Shown: positions 8,331 to 18,224 of the stretch, piece by piece | Layout: each line of letters starts with the position of its first letter | Position numbering within the stretch: position 1 is the stretch's first letter | Position numbers and translations under genes: made by a program | Notes under the pieces: model-generated | The model's database searches: none | Told to the model about the DNA's origin: nothing | Seen by the model: only the letters and a program-made list of their open reading frames with translations | Assembly (NCBI GenBank): GCA_963575745.1 | Contig: CAUYUJ010001725.1 | Location: forward strand, 196,174 to 260,173 | Length of the DNA: 64,000 bases | Reading direction: 5' to 3' | DNA from: Prorocentrum cordatum | Taxonomy: Eukaryota > Sar > Dinophyceae > Prorocentrales > Prorocentraceae

Positions 8331-11300
8331 CTACCTTCACTGCGACATCCACCCCAGGGGATGCATTGTCGGTCACGTAGGTCCCGAGGAGCTTGTGGTG
8401 ACGAACCACCTCGACGTAACTCCCTGCGAGGGGGACCTCGATCCTCGGCACTCCCTCGGAGTAGAAACTGGCCCGCGCTTGCCGGCTCCCAGGCCCACTG
8501 AAGTCAATCATCACCTTGGTCTTGGTGAGTTGCAGCTGGAGGCCGAAGGTGCTGGCGGCGCAGTAGACGGCTTCGCAGAACTCGGTGGCCTCATGCTGAA
8601 TGTGGTCGGGGCTGGTGAACACGTGCATGCCCGTTAGGTCATCGACAAACGATAGGCCATGTGGTTCTTGCTCCTGGAGTGGCCCATCTGTGGGGTCGTT
8701 GTCGCATGCGAAGCTGCTGTCAAGAGGCTTGCCCTGAGGTCGTAGTCCTCGCTGCGCCAGGTAGTTGTCAATCATGCGGTGGACTCGGCCGAATAGCAGA
8801 TTGAAGTCCGCGTCGGCCAGGGGCACGCCAGGCCTCGTGCCCTTGTGCGGTGCCATAAGGTTCTGGGAAAACCTGTGTGATGTCCACCTGTTGCGATATC
8901 CTTCTGCAATGAGGGCAGCCAGGTGGGAGCCGTCCAACACTGTGTCGAGTATCCCTGGGTTGGCCATGAGGTGCTCCAGCTGCGGCTGGGCCCACAGGGG
9001 AACCTCGAGGTTCTCTAGCACCTCCTGGACTTCGTCCTCTTCACCTGGGATACCATGTACCAGTTGGACTACAACCGAGTAGAAGGCCTCCTTTAAGTCG
9101 TAGCAGCGTATCATGGAGCACTTCCCTTGGGCCTGACTTCTCTCTGTGAAGAGGCGTGCTGCAAGGACCGCCATGTCCGCCCCTCGCTTGGGTCGGCCGC
9201 CAACCTGGATGTCCTCCAGCGCTATGGCGAGGGTAGTGTTGAGCATGGTCCTTAGGTATTTGTGGTGGTGCTTGCCCAGAACGTTGTTCAAGAGGATCTC
9301 GCGGTAGGCTTGGAGGTACCTTGGGTCGCCTTTTCCTTTGGGAATTGCGACCAGGTCTCCACCCTTGAAGCTCAGCGGCTCTCGCACGGTGGTCGCCACC
9401 TTGGTGAAGAGGGGGTGCAGTAGCCTCGCTGCCTCCGTGGGGGCCGCCCTGAGGACAGCGTTCGTGAGCCCGTCGGGGCCTCCTTGCGCCCCAGCCTTGG
9501 CCGCAGCGAACTGGGCCTGACAGACGGCCAGGGGCATCACCATGGAGAGATCCAGCATGCCGTCGAAAGGCCTGATCTTGCTGTCGAGATTGTACTTGTC
9601 AGCAAGGTCATCCGCTGTCACGATCTTCCCCGCCTGTATCTTCGCGAAATGGTTGAGCTCCTGGTCCGCCATTTCCTGGGAGTTGTGGATCACCTCTCCA
9701 TCATTGTCGAGCCGCATGGGCTTTCCTGCTGGGAATTTCGCCTTCCTCCCTCCGTACCTTAGTAGGTCTCGGTAAGCCTTCCACTGGGCCGCAGCGTCGT
9801 TCGCAGCTGAGGCGGAGGACGCTGTCGAGGCAAGCCGACTGAGGAATGCGCTTCGGTCCTTCTCGACGGCCGCGGCAACTATGGGCCCAGACTTGGCGAG
9901 GAAGGAAAGAATGGCCATGGCGTAGTCCATGGGCGAGATTGTCCAGTTCAGGAGGAGGTGCGCGTAGTGGTGGATGTCGTGGATGGTGCCGTCGTCGTCG
10001 CCACGCTCTCTGCTCCAAAGAGAGAGTGAGTCCCCTACTTCGCCTGCACAAAGAGAGTGGGCGTGGGCTACTAGTCGTCCAGGTTGGCCGTCGTGGGCTT
10101 CTCTTCTGAGTACTGCACGGTGGACTCTGAGTGCGAGGCGCCTGGCTCGGATCAGGCCCATGGTAGTCTTGGTGACGTAGGGCTTCCTCGTTGCCCTGGA
10201 GGCCTTGCCGAAGGCCTGGATGGCCGCGTCGTTGATGACCCTGGTGGCCTCCTCGCAGTGGGTGCTGACGTCCACCTCCCACGGGATGATCGGGGCCTGC
10301 TTGAGGATCTCCTTGAAGCTGGCCTTGGCGACGTCGTTGTTCAAGTTGGTCAGATCGGGCCTCGGTCCTGAGGCCTTGGTGGTCTTGCAGACGGCCCACT
10401 TGAGGCTGGCTAGCACTGGTATGTGGTCTTGTGCAGCTGTGCCTCGGTCCAGACCTGGCTCCGTGCTGCAGCTCGCGACGTATGGGGCGATCGAGGAGTT
10501 CAGCAGGATGTAGTCTATCCTGTGGTGCTGCCCCTTCGATCCGACGTGCGTATATGAGTTGCTGCCTGGATCCCTCGTGGTGTTGATGACCTCCATGTTA
10601 GTGTCGGCAGCGAAGCTGATGATGTGCTTGCCGTTGCCGTTGGTCACTTCTGGGTACCCACTGGTGCCAACTCCTGGGGACTCGTAGTCGCCAAGACGCC
10701 CGTTCAGGTCCCCCATGAAGATGTCCACTCGGTACTTGTCGGACAATCGCTGAGCAGACTCCCAGAATTCTCTCTTCTCCGCCGCGTGGGAGTCTTCGTG
10801 GGGTGCGTATGCAGATGCGATAACCATATCTGTGCCTGCAACGCGGGTCTTGATGATCAAGAGCCTGTCGTGCTGGTGGAGGACGAGGGTGTCTTTGGCA
10901 CTTAGGTATTTCGCTGCCCCACTCGTGCTGATAGGTTGGGAGACGTTGAGCCAGATGTCGCACCCTCTGTTCTGCTGCATGTGGCCTGATGAGTAGCAGA
11001 CGTATTCACCTACATTGCGGACGTCTCCTTCGCTCTGGGTCTCCTGCAGGGCGACGACGTGCAGGCCCATGTCAGCAAACTGTGCTGCTAGGTGCGTGGC
11101 CTTGGAGAGGCTCTGCTTGCTTTTGCCGGCCGCCTTGCCTTTGCCCGGCTTGAAGCTCACGGTGGCCTTGAGTGACCTGCAGTTGTACGTGCACAGGTTC
11201 ACGTTGAGGTCGGCCTTGATGGTGATAGTGCTGATGGGCCTCTGGATCGCTCCTGGGGCTGCCTGCGGCTGAGTGGCCTCAATGATGAAGTCTTTATGCC

Positions 11301-13443
11301 GCAGGGGCGGGCATGCGGCCTTGACCGCGTCTGGCGCTGATCGCAGCCATTCCCAGGAGAGGAACTTGTTGTGGGCGATCGCCTGTACGGCTGCAATGTT
11401 CGGGTCCATCAGGTCGCTGGCCGAGGCTTGATCTGCTATCCCATCAGCGAGCTCGTTCCAAGGGTGCCCGATGTGCGAATTAATATGGTGCCACTGGGTG
11501 GGTCGGGCTTGTTGGATGAGGCCTGCAAGTGTGCGAATGACTGCCCCCAACCTCGGATGTACGCGGCATTGGGCTTCGCCTTTGGCCAGGTTGATGACGT
11601 TGAGGGCGTCAGGCGTGATCTCGATGGGCGCGCCGGTATCTTGACCAAGGGCCCACATCAACGCCCAGAGTACTGCCGTGAGCTCCGCTGTGTATGCCGT
11701 CACCTTCTCGTTGTTGACCATGTCGTCTAGGGTTTCGGTGACTTTGCCAGCAATGAAACCCCGAAAGCCGAACGGGCCTCGCAGGTTGCTCCCGTCTTCG
11801 TACTCGTCGACAATGACAACTGCCCAGGCGGCTGAGTGTGGGATGCCGTTGTAGCTGCCGTCCGTGTAGATGTGTGTCCGCCTGGTCGGCAGCTCTCGTG
11901 ATGGGCACATCTCCAACGCCAACCTTGCCATGCTGTGCAGGGTCGTAGTGTCGACGTCGTCGCAGACGTTGACTCGGCCTCGGCCACGAAGTGTCTCGGC
12001 TACTGGGTCCTGGCTGAGAACTGGCAGCACTGTCGCTTGGCCTCTTTCTCGTGCTGTCGTGGTGGGGATCTGCGGTCGCCTTCGGCCACGCCTGGCCCTC
12101 TCTGCATTGATATACTCGGGAGAGTACTCGATGTCGTGGCCTGGCGCCGGCCCCATGCCCTGTGGAACTGGACTTGGTGTAGTGGTGATGTGTGCTGGAG
12201 GTGGCCGTGGCGTCGGAGAACGCGTTGGTGATGCTGGTGATATGGCTCCAGCCTGAGACGCACTCCGCTTCACGGGTTGTAGTGATGGCATTTGGCTCCC
12301 CTCATCGTAGTTCAAGTTGTCCGATCCAGCCCGCGCGGCCTGACTGAACAGGGGCTCGCGTGATTGGGCGTGGAGCATGCTGTCACGTAGACGATGAGGT
12401 TCGCCATCCAGGGCGTCTGGGTGACTGGTAGCACCCGTGCCGTGGTGGGAGCGCGCTGATGCCGAGGGGAGCGTTGGCTTCCAACTGCTGGACAGCGGTG
12501 AGCTGCTTGGGCCCGTCGGGACTGGGGGCACAGGTGCTGCTGGTTGAGCTGCTGAGCCCGACGGGTGTGGATCCACCGCCAGGTCGTGGTATCTGTTGTG
12601 GCTGCTGCTGTTGTCCCGACGACTGTGGCTCTCCGCAGCACGCCGTGCGCGGCGTGCACTCCGCTGGGCTGTTCGGAAGGCTGCAACTGCGCACGCTTGC
12701 CTCCAGTTCTCGTAGCACTGCTCCATGCCATCCTCTGCCTCGCTGCCAGCCGAGTTTTGACCGTCGAGAAAGGTCCTTTCCACGTTCTCGATCTCATGGA
12801 CTCGAATGGCGGAGGGTTGCACACTGATTGCAAGGGCAGCCGGTAACGCATCCTTGCAGCCATCTTGGTGGCTTGTGACCTGGAGTGCTGACTGATTGGC
12901 GGATGCCTCACTCCTCCCTGGTAGTGGGTCGCCTTGGTTGCCGCCTAGCGCCCCTCGAGACGCGGCGGGCGGCCCTCGTGTCGGCCGTGGTGGTGTCACA
13001 TTGGCCCCTCGAGACCCAGGTGACTGATACCGCTGCTGATGCTGGCTGCTGCGATTGGGAGTGGCCACCCCACTGCCGATGCCCGTTGCGGTATCACATC
13101 TGTTTGGAGTCGTGGCCCCTCGAGACCCTGGACTCCTGGGAGTACCTGATCTGGTGCGCGAGATTGTCGGAATCTCCGCTGGTCCATTTGTTACAAGACG
13201 GCTGTCGCAATTACCTCCAGGGCCCGCCGTGCTGTCAAGCCTCTGGTGGTGGGTAGGTCGAGCATCGTAGTGGAGGACCCCACTGCCGTGCTGCGGGCTT
13301 TGGGCCCCAGCTGCTCTCCCCGATGCTGCCCAGGAGATCGATGCTGTCGAACTGATCGGAGAGCGTGACGAAGTCCCACATCCGTCGTGCTCTGCCCTGT
13401 TGGACTCATCGGCCGCCTCCTGGCGATGAATTCTGTCATGCAT
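8035..13443 (-). CDS. LINE ORF2: RNase H, endonuclease and reverse transcriptase
   Basis: Copies the element's RNA into DNA at a nicked target. The frame is open from 13596, but the first ATG is at 13443, 23 bases below the ORF1 stop, and is taken as the start. Positions below count from the open frame (13596 = residue 1). Residues 1-570 are Pro/Ser/Arg-rich with repeated SPGSRGA. RNase H lies at about 570-725 (IYTDGSYNG, YTAELTAVLWAL, HINSHIGHPWNELADGIAD). The endonuclease/phosphatase fold lies at about 805-1065 (CTYNCRSL, ALQETQS, FMGDLNGRLGDY, HHRIDYILL, DHIPVLASL). Reverse transcriptase lies at about 1400-1755 (GGDLVAIPKGKGDPR, IRCYDLKEAFYS, GLSFVDDLTGM). RNase H ahead of the endonuclease is unusual: in LINE clades that carry it, it normally follows the reverse transcriptase. 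Near 8290-8330 the reading frame shifts, and the last ~90 residues of this frame are out-of-frame readthrough to 8035. Confidence 0.88.
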   Translation of the reverse strand: MHDRIHRQEAADESNRAEHDGCGTSSRSPISSTASISWAASGRAAGAQSPQHGSGVLHYDARPTHHQRLDSTAGPGGNCDSRLVTNGPAEIPTISRTRSGTPRSPGSRGATTPNRCDTATGIGSGVATPNRSSQHQQRYQSPGSRGANVTPPRPTRGPPAASRGALGGNQGDPLPGRSEASANQSALQVTSHQDGCKDALPAALAISVQPSAIRVHEIENVERTFLDGQNSAGSEAEDGMEQCYENWRQACAVAAFRTAQRSARRARRAAESHSRRDNSSSHNRYHDLAVDPHPSGSAAQPAAPVPPVPTGPSSSPLSSSWKPTLPSASARSHHGTGATSHPDALDGEPHRLRDSMLHAQSREPLFSQAARAGSDNLNYDEGSQMPSLQPVKRSASQAGAISPASPTRSPTPRPPPAHITTTPSPVPQGMGPAPGHDIEYSPEYINAERARRGRRRPQIPTTTARERGQATVLPVLSQDPVAETLRGRGRVNVCDDVDTTTLHSMARLALEMCPSRELPTRRTHIYTDGSYNGIPHSAAWAVVIVDEYEDGSNLRGPFGFRGFIAGKVTETLDDMVNNEKVTAYTAELTAVLWALMWALGQDTGAPIEITPDALNVINLAKGEAQCRVHPRLGAVIRTLAGLIQQARPTQWHHINSHIGHPWNELADGIADQASASDLMDPNIAAVQAIAHNKFLSWEWLRSAPDAVKAACPPLRHKDFIIEATQPQAAPGAIQRPISTITIKADLNVNLCTYNCRSLKATVSFKPGKGKAAGKSKQSLSKATHLAAQFADMGLHVVALQETQSEGDVRNVGEYVCYSSGHMQQNRGCDIWLNVSQPISTSGAAKYLSAKDTLVLHQHDRLLIIKTRVAGTDMVIASAYAPHEDSHAAEKREFWESAQRLSDKYRVDIFMGDLNGRLGDYESPGVGTSGYPEVTNGNGKHIISFAADTNMEVINTTRDPGSNSYTHVGSKGQHHRIDYILLNSSIAPYVASCSTEPGLDRGTAAQDHIPVLASLKWAVCKTTKASGPRPDLTNLNNDVAKASFKEILKQAPIIPWEVDVSTHCEEATRVINDAAIQAFGKASRATRKPYVTKTTMGLIRARRLALRVHRAVLRREAHDGQPGRLVAHAHSLCAGEVGDSLSLWSRERGDDDGTIHDIHHYAHLLLNWTISPMDYAMAILSFLAKSGPIVAAAVEKDRSAFLSRLASTASSASAANDAAAQWKAYRDLLRYGGRKAKFPAGKPMRLDNDGEVIHNSQEMADQELNHFAKIQAGKIVTADDLADKYNLDSKIRPFDGMLDLSMVMPLAVCQAQFAAAKAGAQGGPDGLTNAVLRAAPTEAARLLHPLFTKVATTVREPLSFKGGDLVAIPKGKGDPRYLQAYREILLNNVLGKHHHKYLRTMLNTTLAIALEDIQVGGRPKRGADMAVLAARLFTERSQAQGKCSMIRCYDLKEAFYSVVVQLVHGIPGEEDEVQEVLENLEVPLWAQPQLEHLMANPGILDTVLDGSHLAALIAEGYRNRWTSHRFSQNLMAPHKGTRPGVPLADADFNLLFGRVHRMIDNYLAQRGLRPQGKPLDSSFACDNDPTDGPLQEQEPHGLSFVDDLTGMHVFTSPDHIQHEATEFCEAVYCAASTFGLQLQLTKTKVMIDFSGPGSRQARASFYSEGVPRIEVPLAGSYVEVVRHHKLLGTYVTDNASPGVDVAVKVATAATSTRPLHRSPQAIRAGNQRQGLFSRQRGAIPAIIQCVYLARTHRRPGQEFQQPVHRQLRCGAEDHLESTTEKGSNEHPDPRRSRQAAPRDSPAT

Positions 13444-13465
13444 AACCTGAAGCCTGGCGGCGCTG

Positions 13466-16400
13466 CTAGGCCCCCTCCCCCCCTCGGGGGGATTCGGCGG
13501 GCGCTGCTGCTGCCTGCACCTCGGCTCCAGGAGTTGCAGGAGGGGAGGGGGTTGCTGTGCCCCTTGTCTCGTCCCTCCTGCGGGCCACTCGGCCACGAAA
13601 ACGGGCTATGCCTGACTCTCCAGAGTCTACCCGCTGACCCTTGTGGGCCTGGCTGATGTCTTCTCCTGGAAATGCGGGCACTGGACCGAACGCCTCTTCG
13701 AGGGCTGCAGCTGCGGCGGCGGCTGAGGTGTGCTGGCGCGTCATGATGTCGATGCCCTCATACTGCCTCTCGATGCTGGCCCCTGCCGCCTCCGCGTTCT
13801 GCTGGGACGCAGGGGGAGGGGTCAATACGAAGCTGCCGGCTCCCTCTCCACCACCGTGGCCGCGCTGCTCCTCATGCCCGAATGGAACTGTGGGCGTGAG
13901 TGACATCTCGCTGAGTGGCGCTGGCGATGCTGGAATGAGGATTACCTGAGATGCTGTCGGGGTGGGAGGGTCTCCTTGCTCTGCTGGTATCGAGCTAGCC
14001 CTTGACGTGGATGCCAGGTCTGTGTCTGCCTCGTGCTGCGTGATCCCCCTCATCTCATCACCCTCATCGGGTGTGGGGTGATCCTGGCTCCAGGGCGGCC
14101 ACCTGGCGGGGTAGATCATCGGCGCGTGCTCCGAGCCGTCGTCCTCCGCTCGTGAGTCCTGCGTGCCCGCTGTGCCGAACTGGGTCAGGGGGGCCTCCTC
14201 GTAGTAGCGCCTTTGGATCTCCTTCGCCTCGTGGTCCCTCACTACGGACTCCAGCTCCTCCTCCATCTGTACGGCTTCCCATTGTGCTTTCTCCTCAGCA
14301 GCTTGTCTGTGCAACTCATCTTGTTCGCGCTCGTATCTTTCTGCCTCCTCGTGCGGGTCTGGCCTGTCGGGGCTCCTGGACCTGTCACGCTCTGTGAGGA
14401 GGGCCTCGCCTTCGTCGGTCTGGCGGGTTGCTGACCTGGCTGACCTATTTGATGCGGGCCTCCGAGGGGAGGGGCTGCTCTGCCTGCGGCCCCTGTTGGC
14501 TGGGCGCTCTTCAGCTGCACCAATTTGGAAGGTCGCAACGGGGGGCTCGACTGTGGCGGCCGCTGCCTCGGCTGCTCCTCTGGCTTCCTCGTACAGGTCG
14601 GCGGCCTCCTGGTAGTCGTCCATGGACTCTTGGGACGTTGGGAGGTGGCCCCCTTGGACGAGATGATGAGCTGCCCTCTTGGTGAAGTCGTAGCCCTCCT
14701 GTCCGTATTGCCTCATCTCGGCGTACAGGTTGACCATGGCCTTGCGTTCGCGTTCCCTGCTGGCTGCGATGGCTTCCAGGCTCTGCATCCTCAGCTTTAG
14801 CTCCTCTGTCTCCGACGCGCCCTGCTGCTCCTTCTTTGCGATGGCGTCTAGCTCGGTGTGCAGCGTGCTGGAGCGCTGGAGGCTTTCTTGCAGCGCAAGG
14901 TGGATAGCCTCCTCCCTGCCCGTCCTCTGCTGGCTGGCGAAGTCTTCCATGGCGGAGGCCTCCTCCATGCTGGCGATCCTGAAGGTGAGGGCCTGGGCGA
15001 GTTCCTCCTCGAGCACCTGCTCCTGCACCTCTGCGTTGGACTTTTGCTCGCTCAGCTGCACCGCGTAGCTGCTTAGTTCCTGTCGCAGGCTCTCTGCGTG
15101 CAGCTGCAAGTCATGTGCGTTCGCCTCTTCTATCATGACTTGGCGGGTGAGACTCGCCCTTATTCCCTCAACACTGCCTTCGAGCTCTGCCCGCATTGCC
15201 TCCTTGTCCTTCAGGCAGGCCTTCGCGATCTCCTCCTCCTCTGCTCTGGTCCTTAGCAGGGCGAACTGCAAAGCCTGCACCTCATGCGGGACTTGCCGCT
15301 CCTTGTTGGCGCTTCTCAGCTCCGCTGCTTCATGGTATGCCACCTGTGCTGCCCGCTGCGCAGCGCCCGCCTCAAGCTTGGAGTACTGCTGTAGCTCGTG
15401 TATGCGGGCTTCAGCTGCCTCGAGCTCGTTTTTGGTCTGCTTGAGCCGCTCCTGCTGCCGTGCTGCTGTCTGGACGATCCCTTGCAGCCTGGCCGCCTCT
15501 GCCGGCGGGAGGGCCCCTTTTCCCTTGGCGTTGGCAACCACTTGAGCCTGGGCGATTGCCTGGGCCCTGGCTGATTCGGCGGCAGCTTCTATCTCGAGGG
15601 CGTGGTTCTTTTTGGCCTCCTGGAGCTTCTCTTCCATGACCAGCTCCTGCCTGGCGAGCTGCTGCTTGAGATTACCCGCTGCAGCTGTCGCTTGGGCGCT
15701 CTCATGCTGGGCCCGTCGCAGTGACTCTTGTGCCTCGGCTCTTGCCCTCATCAGGTCTTGGTAGGCGCCGTCCTGGGGTTGCGGCTTCTCCCGGTGCTCC
15801 GCTCGTACTTGCTCGAGCTGCTCATGCAGGTGATTTGCCCGGTGTGTCGCGGCTTCCGCCTCTGCCTTGGCATGAGTGAAGGCTGTGTCATGGCTGATTA
15901 TTCTGGCCTCCATCTGCGTCGCGAACTCGAGCTGCTCGTATTGTTGCCTCTTGATCTCATGTCGGAGGGCCTTGTGTTGCTGCTGTTGCTGCTGCTGGGC
16001 TGCGCTCTCCGCTGCGGTGATGCGCTGCAGCTGCTCTGACTCCTCCTTGAGTGCCAGCCTCAGTTTCGCCTGCTCGCCATTGTGGCGGAGTGCTTGTTCG
16101 CGAGCAACCCTCCTTACTTCCGCCAGTTCGGCAGCGAACTCTTGCTCGGCTTCGGCATGGCGCTGCTGCTGGTGGGCCCGCTCCGCATTTGCCTTGGCCA
16201 CCTGATCTGCGAAGCCTCTGGTTGCGCTGCCTGCCGAGCTGGCTCTTGATCGTGGCGATTGCCCCACCACTCCTGATGGCCAAGCTGGGAGTCCGTCACC
16301 AGGTGCTTCGCTGTTCAGGCGCCTGTCAATCACAGCCTTGTGGAAAGCATCCCAGCTCGGTGCCAAGCCGAACCCGTCCGTGTCCCAGTCGCCCTCGTCG

Positions 16401-17152
16401 TCCGCCGCGCCGCCGTCGGCGAGCACAGCCCTCACGTCGGCGATGTTGGACTCGAGCTGCCTCAACTCCTGCTGCTTGGCCTTGAGGTCGTCCCGCAGCT
16501 CGTTCGACTTGGCTTCTAGGGCGATGACTTCGAGTTTGACGGCCTTGCGCCTCTTGCTGAGCACCTGCAGCTGGTCGTTCGGCCTTCTCGTGACCAGCTT
16601 CTGATACTTGATGACCGCGATCTCCCGTAACTGCTCTTCAGTGCTGTCCCCCGCGGCCTGCTTGGCAATGATCAGGTCGCCCAGCTTCCTCAGCCTCTGA
16701 TCGGCGGTGCTCAGGAACTTCTGGATGCCTGCGCGGTCGGCCGGAGGCGCCTGCCACTTTGGGTGGGTGGTGGCCTGGTCCAGCGTGCATGCCGCCACTG
16801 AGTCGATGACCTTTTGAGCACGCTGGTCCGCTTTGCTGGAGCTGGCCTGGCCACCCTTGCCCGCCCTGGGCTGCTGCTGCTGCTGCTGCCAGGGATGCTG
16901 ACTGGGCTGCTGGTGCTGCTGCTGTGGCCATTGGCGAGGGCTGGCCTGGCCAGAGCGTCGTGGCCGCGACGGCTCCCTGCGCCAGGGCGGTTCCTCAGCA
17001 GCTGGCTCGGCGTGCCAGTGCTGTTCTCGCCAGCCATCGCCGTGCCACCTCTCCTGACGCCATGGGGGCGCTGCTGGCGGTGCTTCTTCCTCTTGGGCCT
17101 GGCCTTTGCCGCTACTGCCACCACCGCCTCTGCCCTTACCATCACGAGCCAT
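13466..17152 (-). CDS. LINE ORF1: long coiled-coil nucleic-acid-binding-type protein
   Basis: Predicted structural protein that would package the LINE RNA; no catalytic motif was seen. The frame is open from 17644, but the first 160 residues read through GC-rich leader, so the ATG at 17152 (MARDGKGRGG) is preferred, giving about 1228 residues. After a basic, Gly/Ser/Pro- and Gln-rich N-terminus (HQQPSQHPWQQQQQQP) comes a helical region near TLDQATTHPKW. A very long series of heptad-rich coiled coils follows (AEAEQEFAAELAEVRRVARE, EEELAQALTFRIASMEEAS, many EAxxQLAR-like phrases), and then an acidic, Pro-rich tail. No CCHC knuckle was found. It is much longer than the ORF1p of animal L1. Its stop overlaps the upstream extension of the ORF2 frame but lies just before the ORF2 ATG at 13443, so no recoding need be invoked. 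Confidence 0.75.
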   Translation of the reverse strand: MARDGKGRGGGGSSGKGQAQEEEAPPAAPPWRQERWHGDGWREQHWHAEPAAEEPPWRREPSRPRRSGQASPRQWPQQQHQQPSQHPWQQQQQQPRAGKGGQASSSKADQRAQKVIDSVAACTLDQATTHPKWQAPPADRAGIQKFLSTADQRLRKLGDLIIAKQAAGDSTEEQLREIAVIKYQKLVTRRPNDQLQVLSKRRKAVKLEVIALEAKSNELRDDLKAKQQELRQLESNIADVRAVLADGGAADDEGDWDTDGFGLAPSWDAFHKAVIDRRLNSEAPGDGLPAWPSGVVGQSPRSRASSAGSATRGFADQVAKANAERAHQQQRHAEAEQEFAAELAEVRRVAREQALRHNGEQAKLRLALKEESEQLQRITAAESAAQQQQQQQHKALRHEIKRQQYEQLEFATQMEARIISHDTAFTHAKAEAEAATHRANHLHEQLEQVRAEHREKPQPQDGAYQDLMRARAEAQESLRRAQHESAQATAAAGNLKQQLARQELVMEEKLQEAKKNHALEIEAAAESARAQAIAQAQVVANAKGKGALPPAEAARLQGIVQTAARQQERLKQTKNELEAAEARIHELQQYSKLEAGAAQRAAQVAYHEAAELRSANKERQVPHEVQALQFALLRTRAEEEEIAKACLKDKEAMRAELEGSVEGIRASLTRQVMIEEANAHDLQLHAESLRQELSSYAVQLSEQKSNAEVQEQVLEEELAQALTFRIASMEEASAMEDFASQQRTGREEAIHLALQESLQRSSTLHTELDAIAKKEQQGASETEELKLRMQSLEAIAASRERERKAMVNLYAEMRQYGQEGYDFTKRAAHHLVQGGHLPTSQESMDDYQEAADLYEEARGAAEAAAATVEPPVATFQIGAAEERPANRGRRQSSPSPRRPASNRSARSATRQTDEGEALLTERDRSRSPDRPDPHEEAERYEREQDELHRQAAEEKAQWEAVQMEEELESVVRDHEAKEIQRRYYEEAPLTQFGTAGTQDSRAEDDGSEHAPMIYPARWPPWSQDHPTPDEGDEMRGITQHEADTDLASTSRASSIPAEQGDPPTPTASQVILIPASPAPLSEMSLTPTVPFGHEEQRGHGGGEGAGSFVLTPPPASQQNAEAAGASIERQYEGIDIMTRQHTSAAAAAAALEEAFGPVPAFPGEDISQAHKGQRVDSGESGIARFRGRVARRRDETRGTATPSPPATPGAEVQAAAAPAESPRGGEGA

Positions 17153-17574
17153 CGCTGGCTGGGCGGAGTGGTGGGCGGCCAGGCGCTCGGCCGCTGCCCG
17201 CAGGCGGAGCAGGAGCCTGTCCTGGGCTCTCTGCTGCCGCTCGCGGCGGTGGGCAGCGCCCTCTGGAGCTCCTCCTCGATGATGACGCGGCGTCCCGCCG
17301 CTTGGCCGCAGCGCGGCCGCGAGCGCCGCGGCCTGCGGCAGGGGACAGGGAGGCACGGGTGGCCCCCTGCCGCAGGGTATGGCGCGCGGCGCGCGTGAGC
17401 CCGGCCTCGGGGGCTGGCCGATGCGCGATGCGCCCTGCCACCGCGATCGATCGGGCGGCAGGCGCCGACCGACCCCGATGGATCGATCGGGATCGGCTGG
17501 CCCCAAGAGGCCAAATGGCTTTTCTCCTTCTCCTCCTCGTCCTCCTTTTCTCCCTTTTGGGGGGCGGCGCGAGA

Positions 17575-17599
17575 GCGCGAAGTTATTCGCGCTTCGCGC
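17575..17599. repeat. 25-bp sequence identical to 4479-4503
   Basis: Same-orientation partner of 4479-4503, just upstream of the LINE leader. Here it continues into a further inverted copy (GCAGCGCGAAGCGCGAAG), so the site is itself palindromic. Confidence 0.5.
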
Positions 17600-17639
17600 A
17601 GCGCGAAGCGCGAAGTTGGGAGCCCTTGCCCTGGTCAAG

Positions 17640-18224
17640 CCCATGCTGGGTGCATGTGCCTCCCTGGCCAGGCCAAGGTCAAGCAGTGGCGAAGCGTCCT
17701 GGCGTGACTATAGGGCGACCAGCCAGTGTTCTAAGAGCCTTGTGGTTTCCACGAAACGCTCTTAGACCATTTCCGGCCGGGACCGTCTTGCTTTAACACA
17801 TCGGTCTTATGTTATAAGAACATGGTCTTTGTTATTCGAACATTTCTGGATTCTAAGAACATGTCGTGGTAGGCCTATGGGAATGCAGGGATGGTCGGTC
17901 TCTGCTCGACATGGGAGGCGTATACACATCACATTGGCCCAGGATCCGAATGATCCCTGGCGTCGCAGTTGTTATTGCACATCTCGGGGAAGAGTATAGA
18001 CTCGAGTACGATGGAGCTCGCGTTTGCCGGCGCTTTTTGACGAGCGCGTTTTAGATTTCCACGGTCCAGTTTTCGTGGGATGTTTGCAGCGGGAGTTCGC
18101 GTCAGATTTCAGAGTGGCTCGCGTCATGTTCGTCATGACCCAGTCGGGCCAACCCGAAGCTCCCTAACCCGAGTCTTACTTACGTCTCCCCGAACATCGG
18201 GCGAGTTCGCCCTATACGGGCGCC
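17640..18224. other. AT-richer interval without recognisable gene
   Basis: Contains a short dyad CTAAGAGC...GCTCTTAG (about 17732-17766) and loosely repeated TTCTAAGAACATG-like words (17810-17865). No coding pattern was recognised. Confidence 0.5.

Larger units (their letters stand above)
6000..17600 (-). mobile_element. Nearly full-length non-LTR (LINE) retrotransposon with methyltransferase-like tail
   Basis: Minus-strand element of about 11.6 kb. Reading 5' to 3' on its coding strand: a GC-rich leader (17600-17153); ORF1 with long coiled coils (17152-13466); ORF2 with RNase H, an apurinic-type endonuclease and reverse transcriptase (13443 to about 8330); a frameshifted continuation with zinc fingers and a C5-methyltransferase-like domain (to 6168); then a trailer with two similar hairpins (6137-6026). 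No long terminal repeats or integrase are present, and the endonuclease plus the FVDDL reverse-transcriptase box place it among LINEs. All large frames are open apart from one frameshift, so the copy looks young. Exact ends are uncertain; a 25-bp identical sequence on each side (4479 and 17575) is the only candidate boundary signal. Confidence 0.85.
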
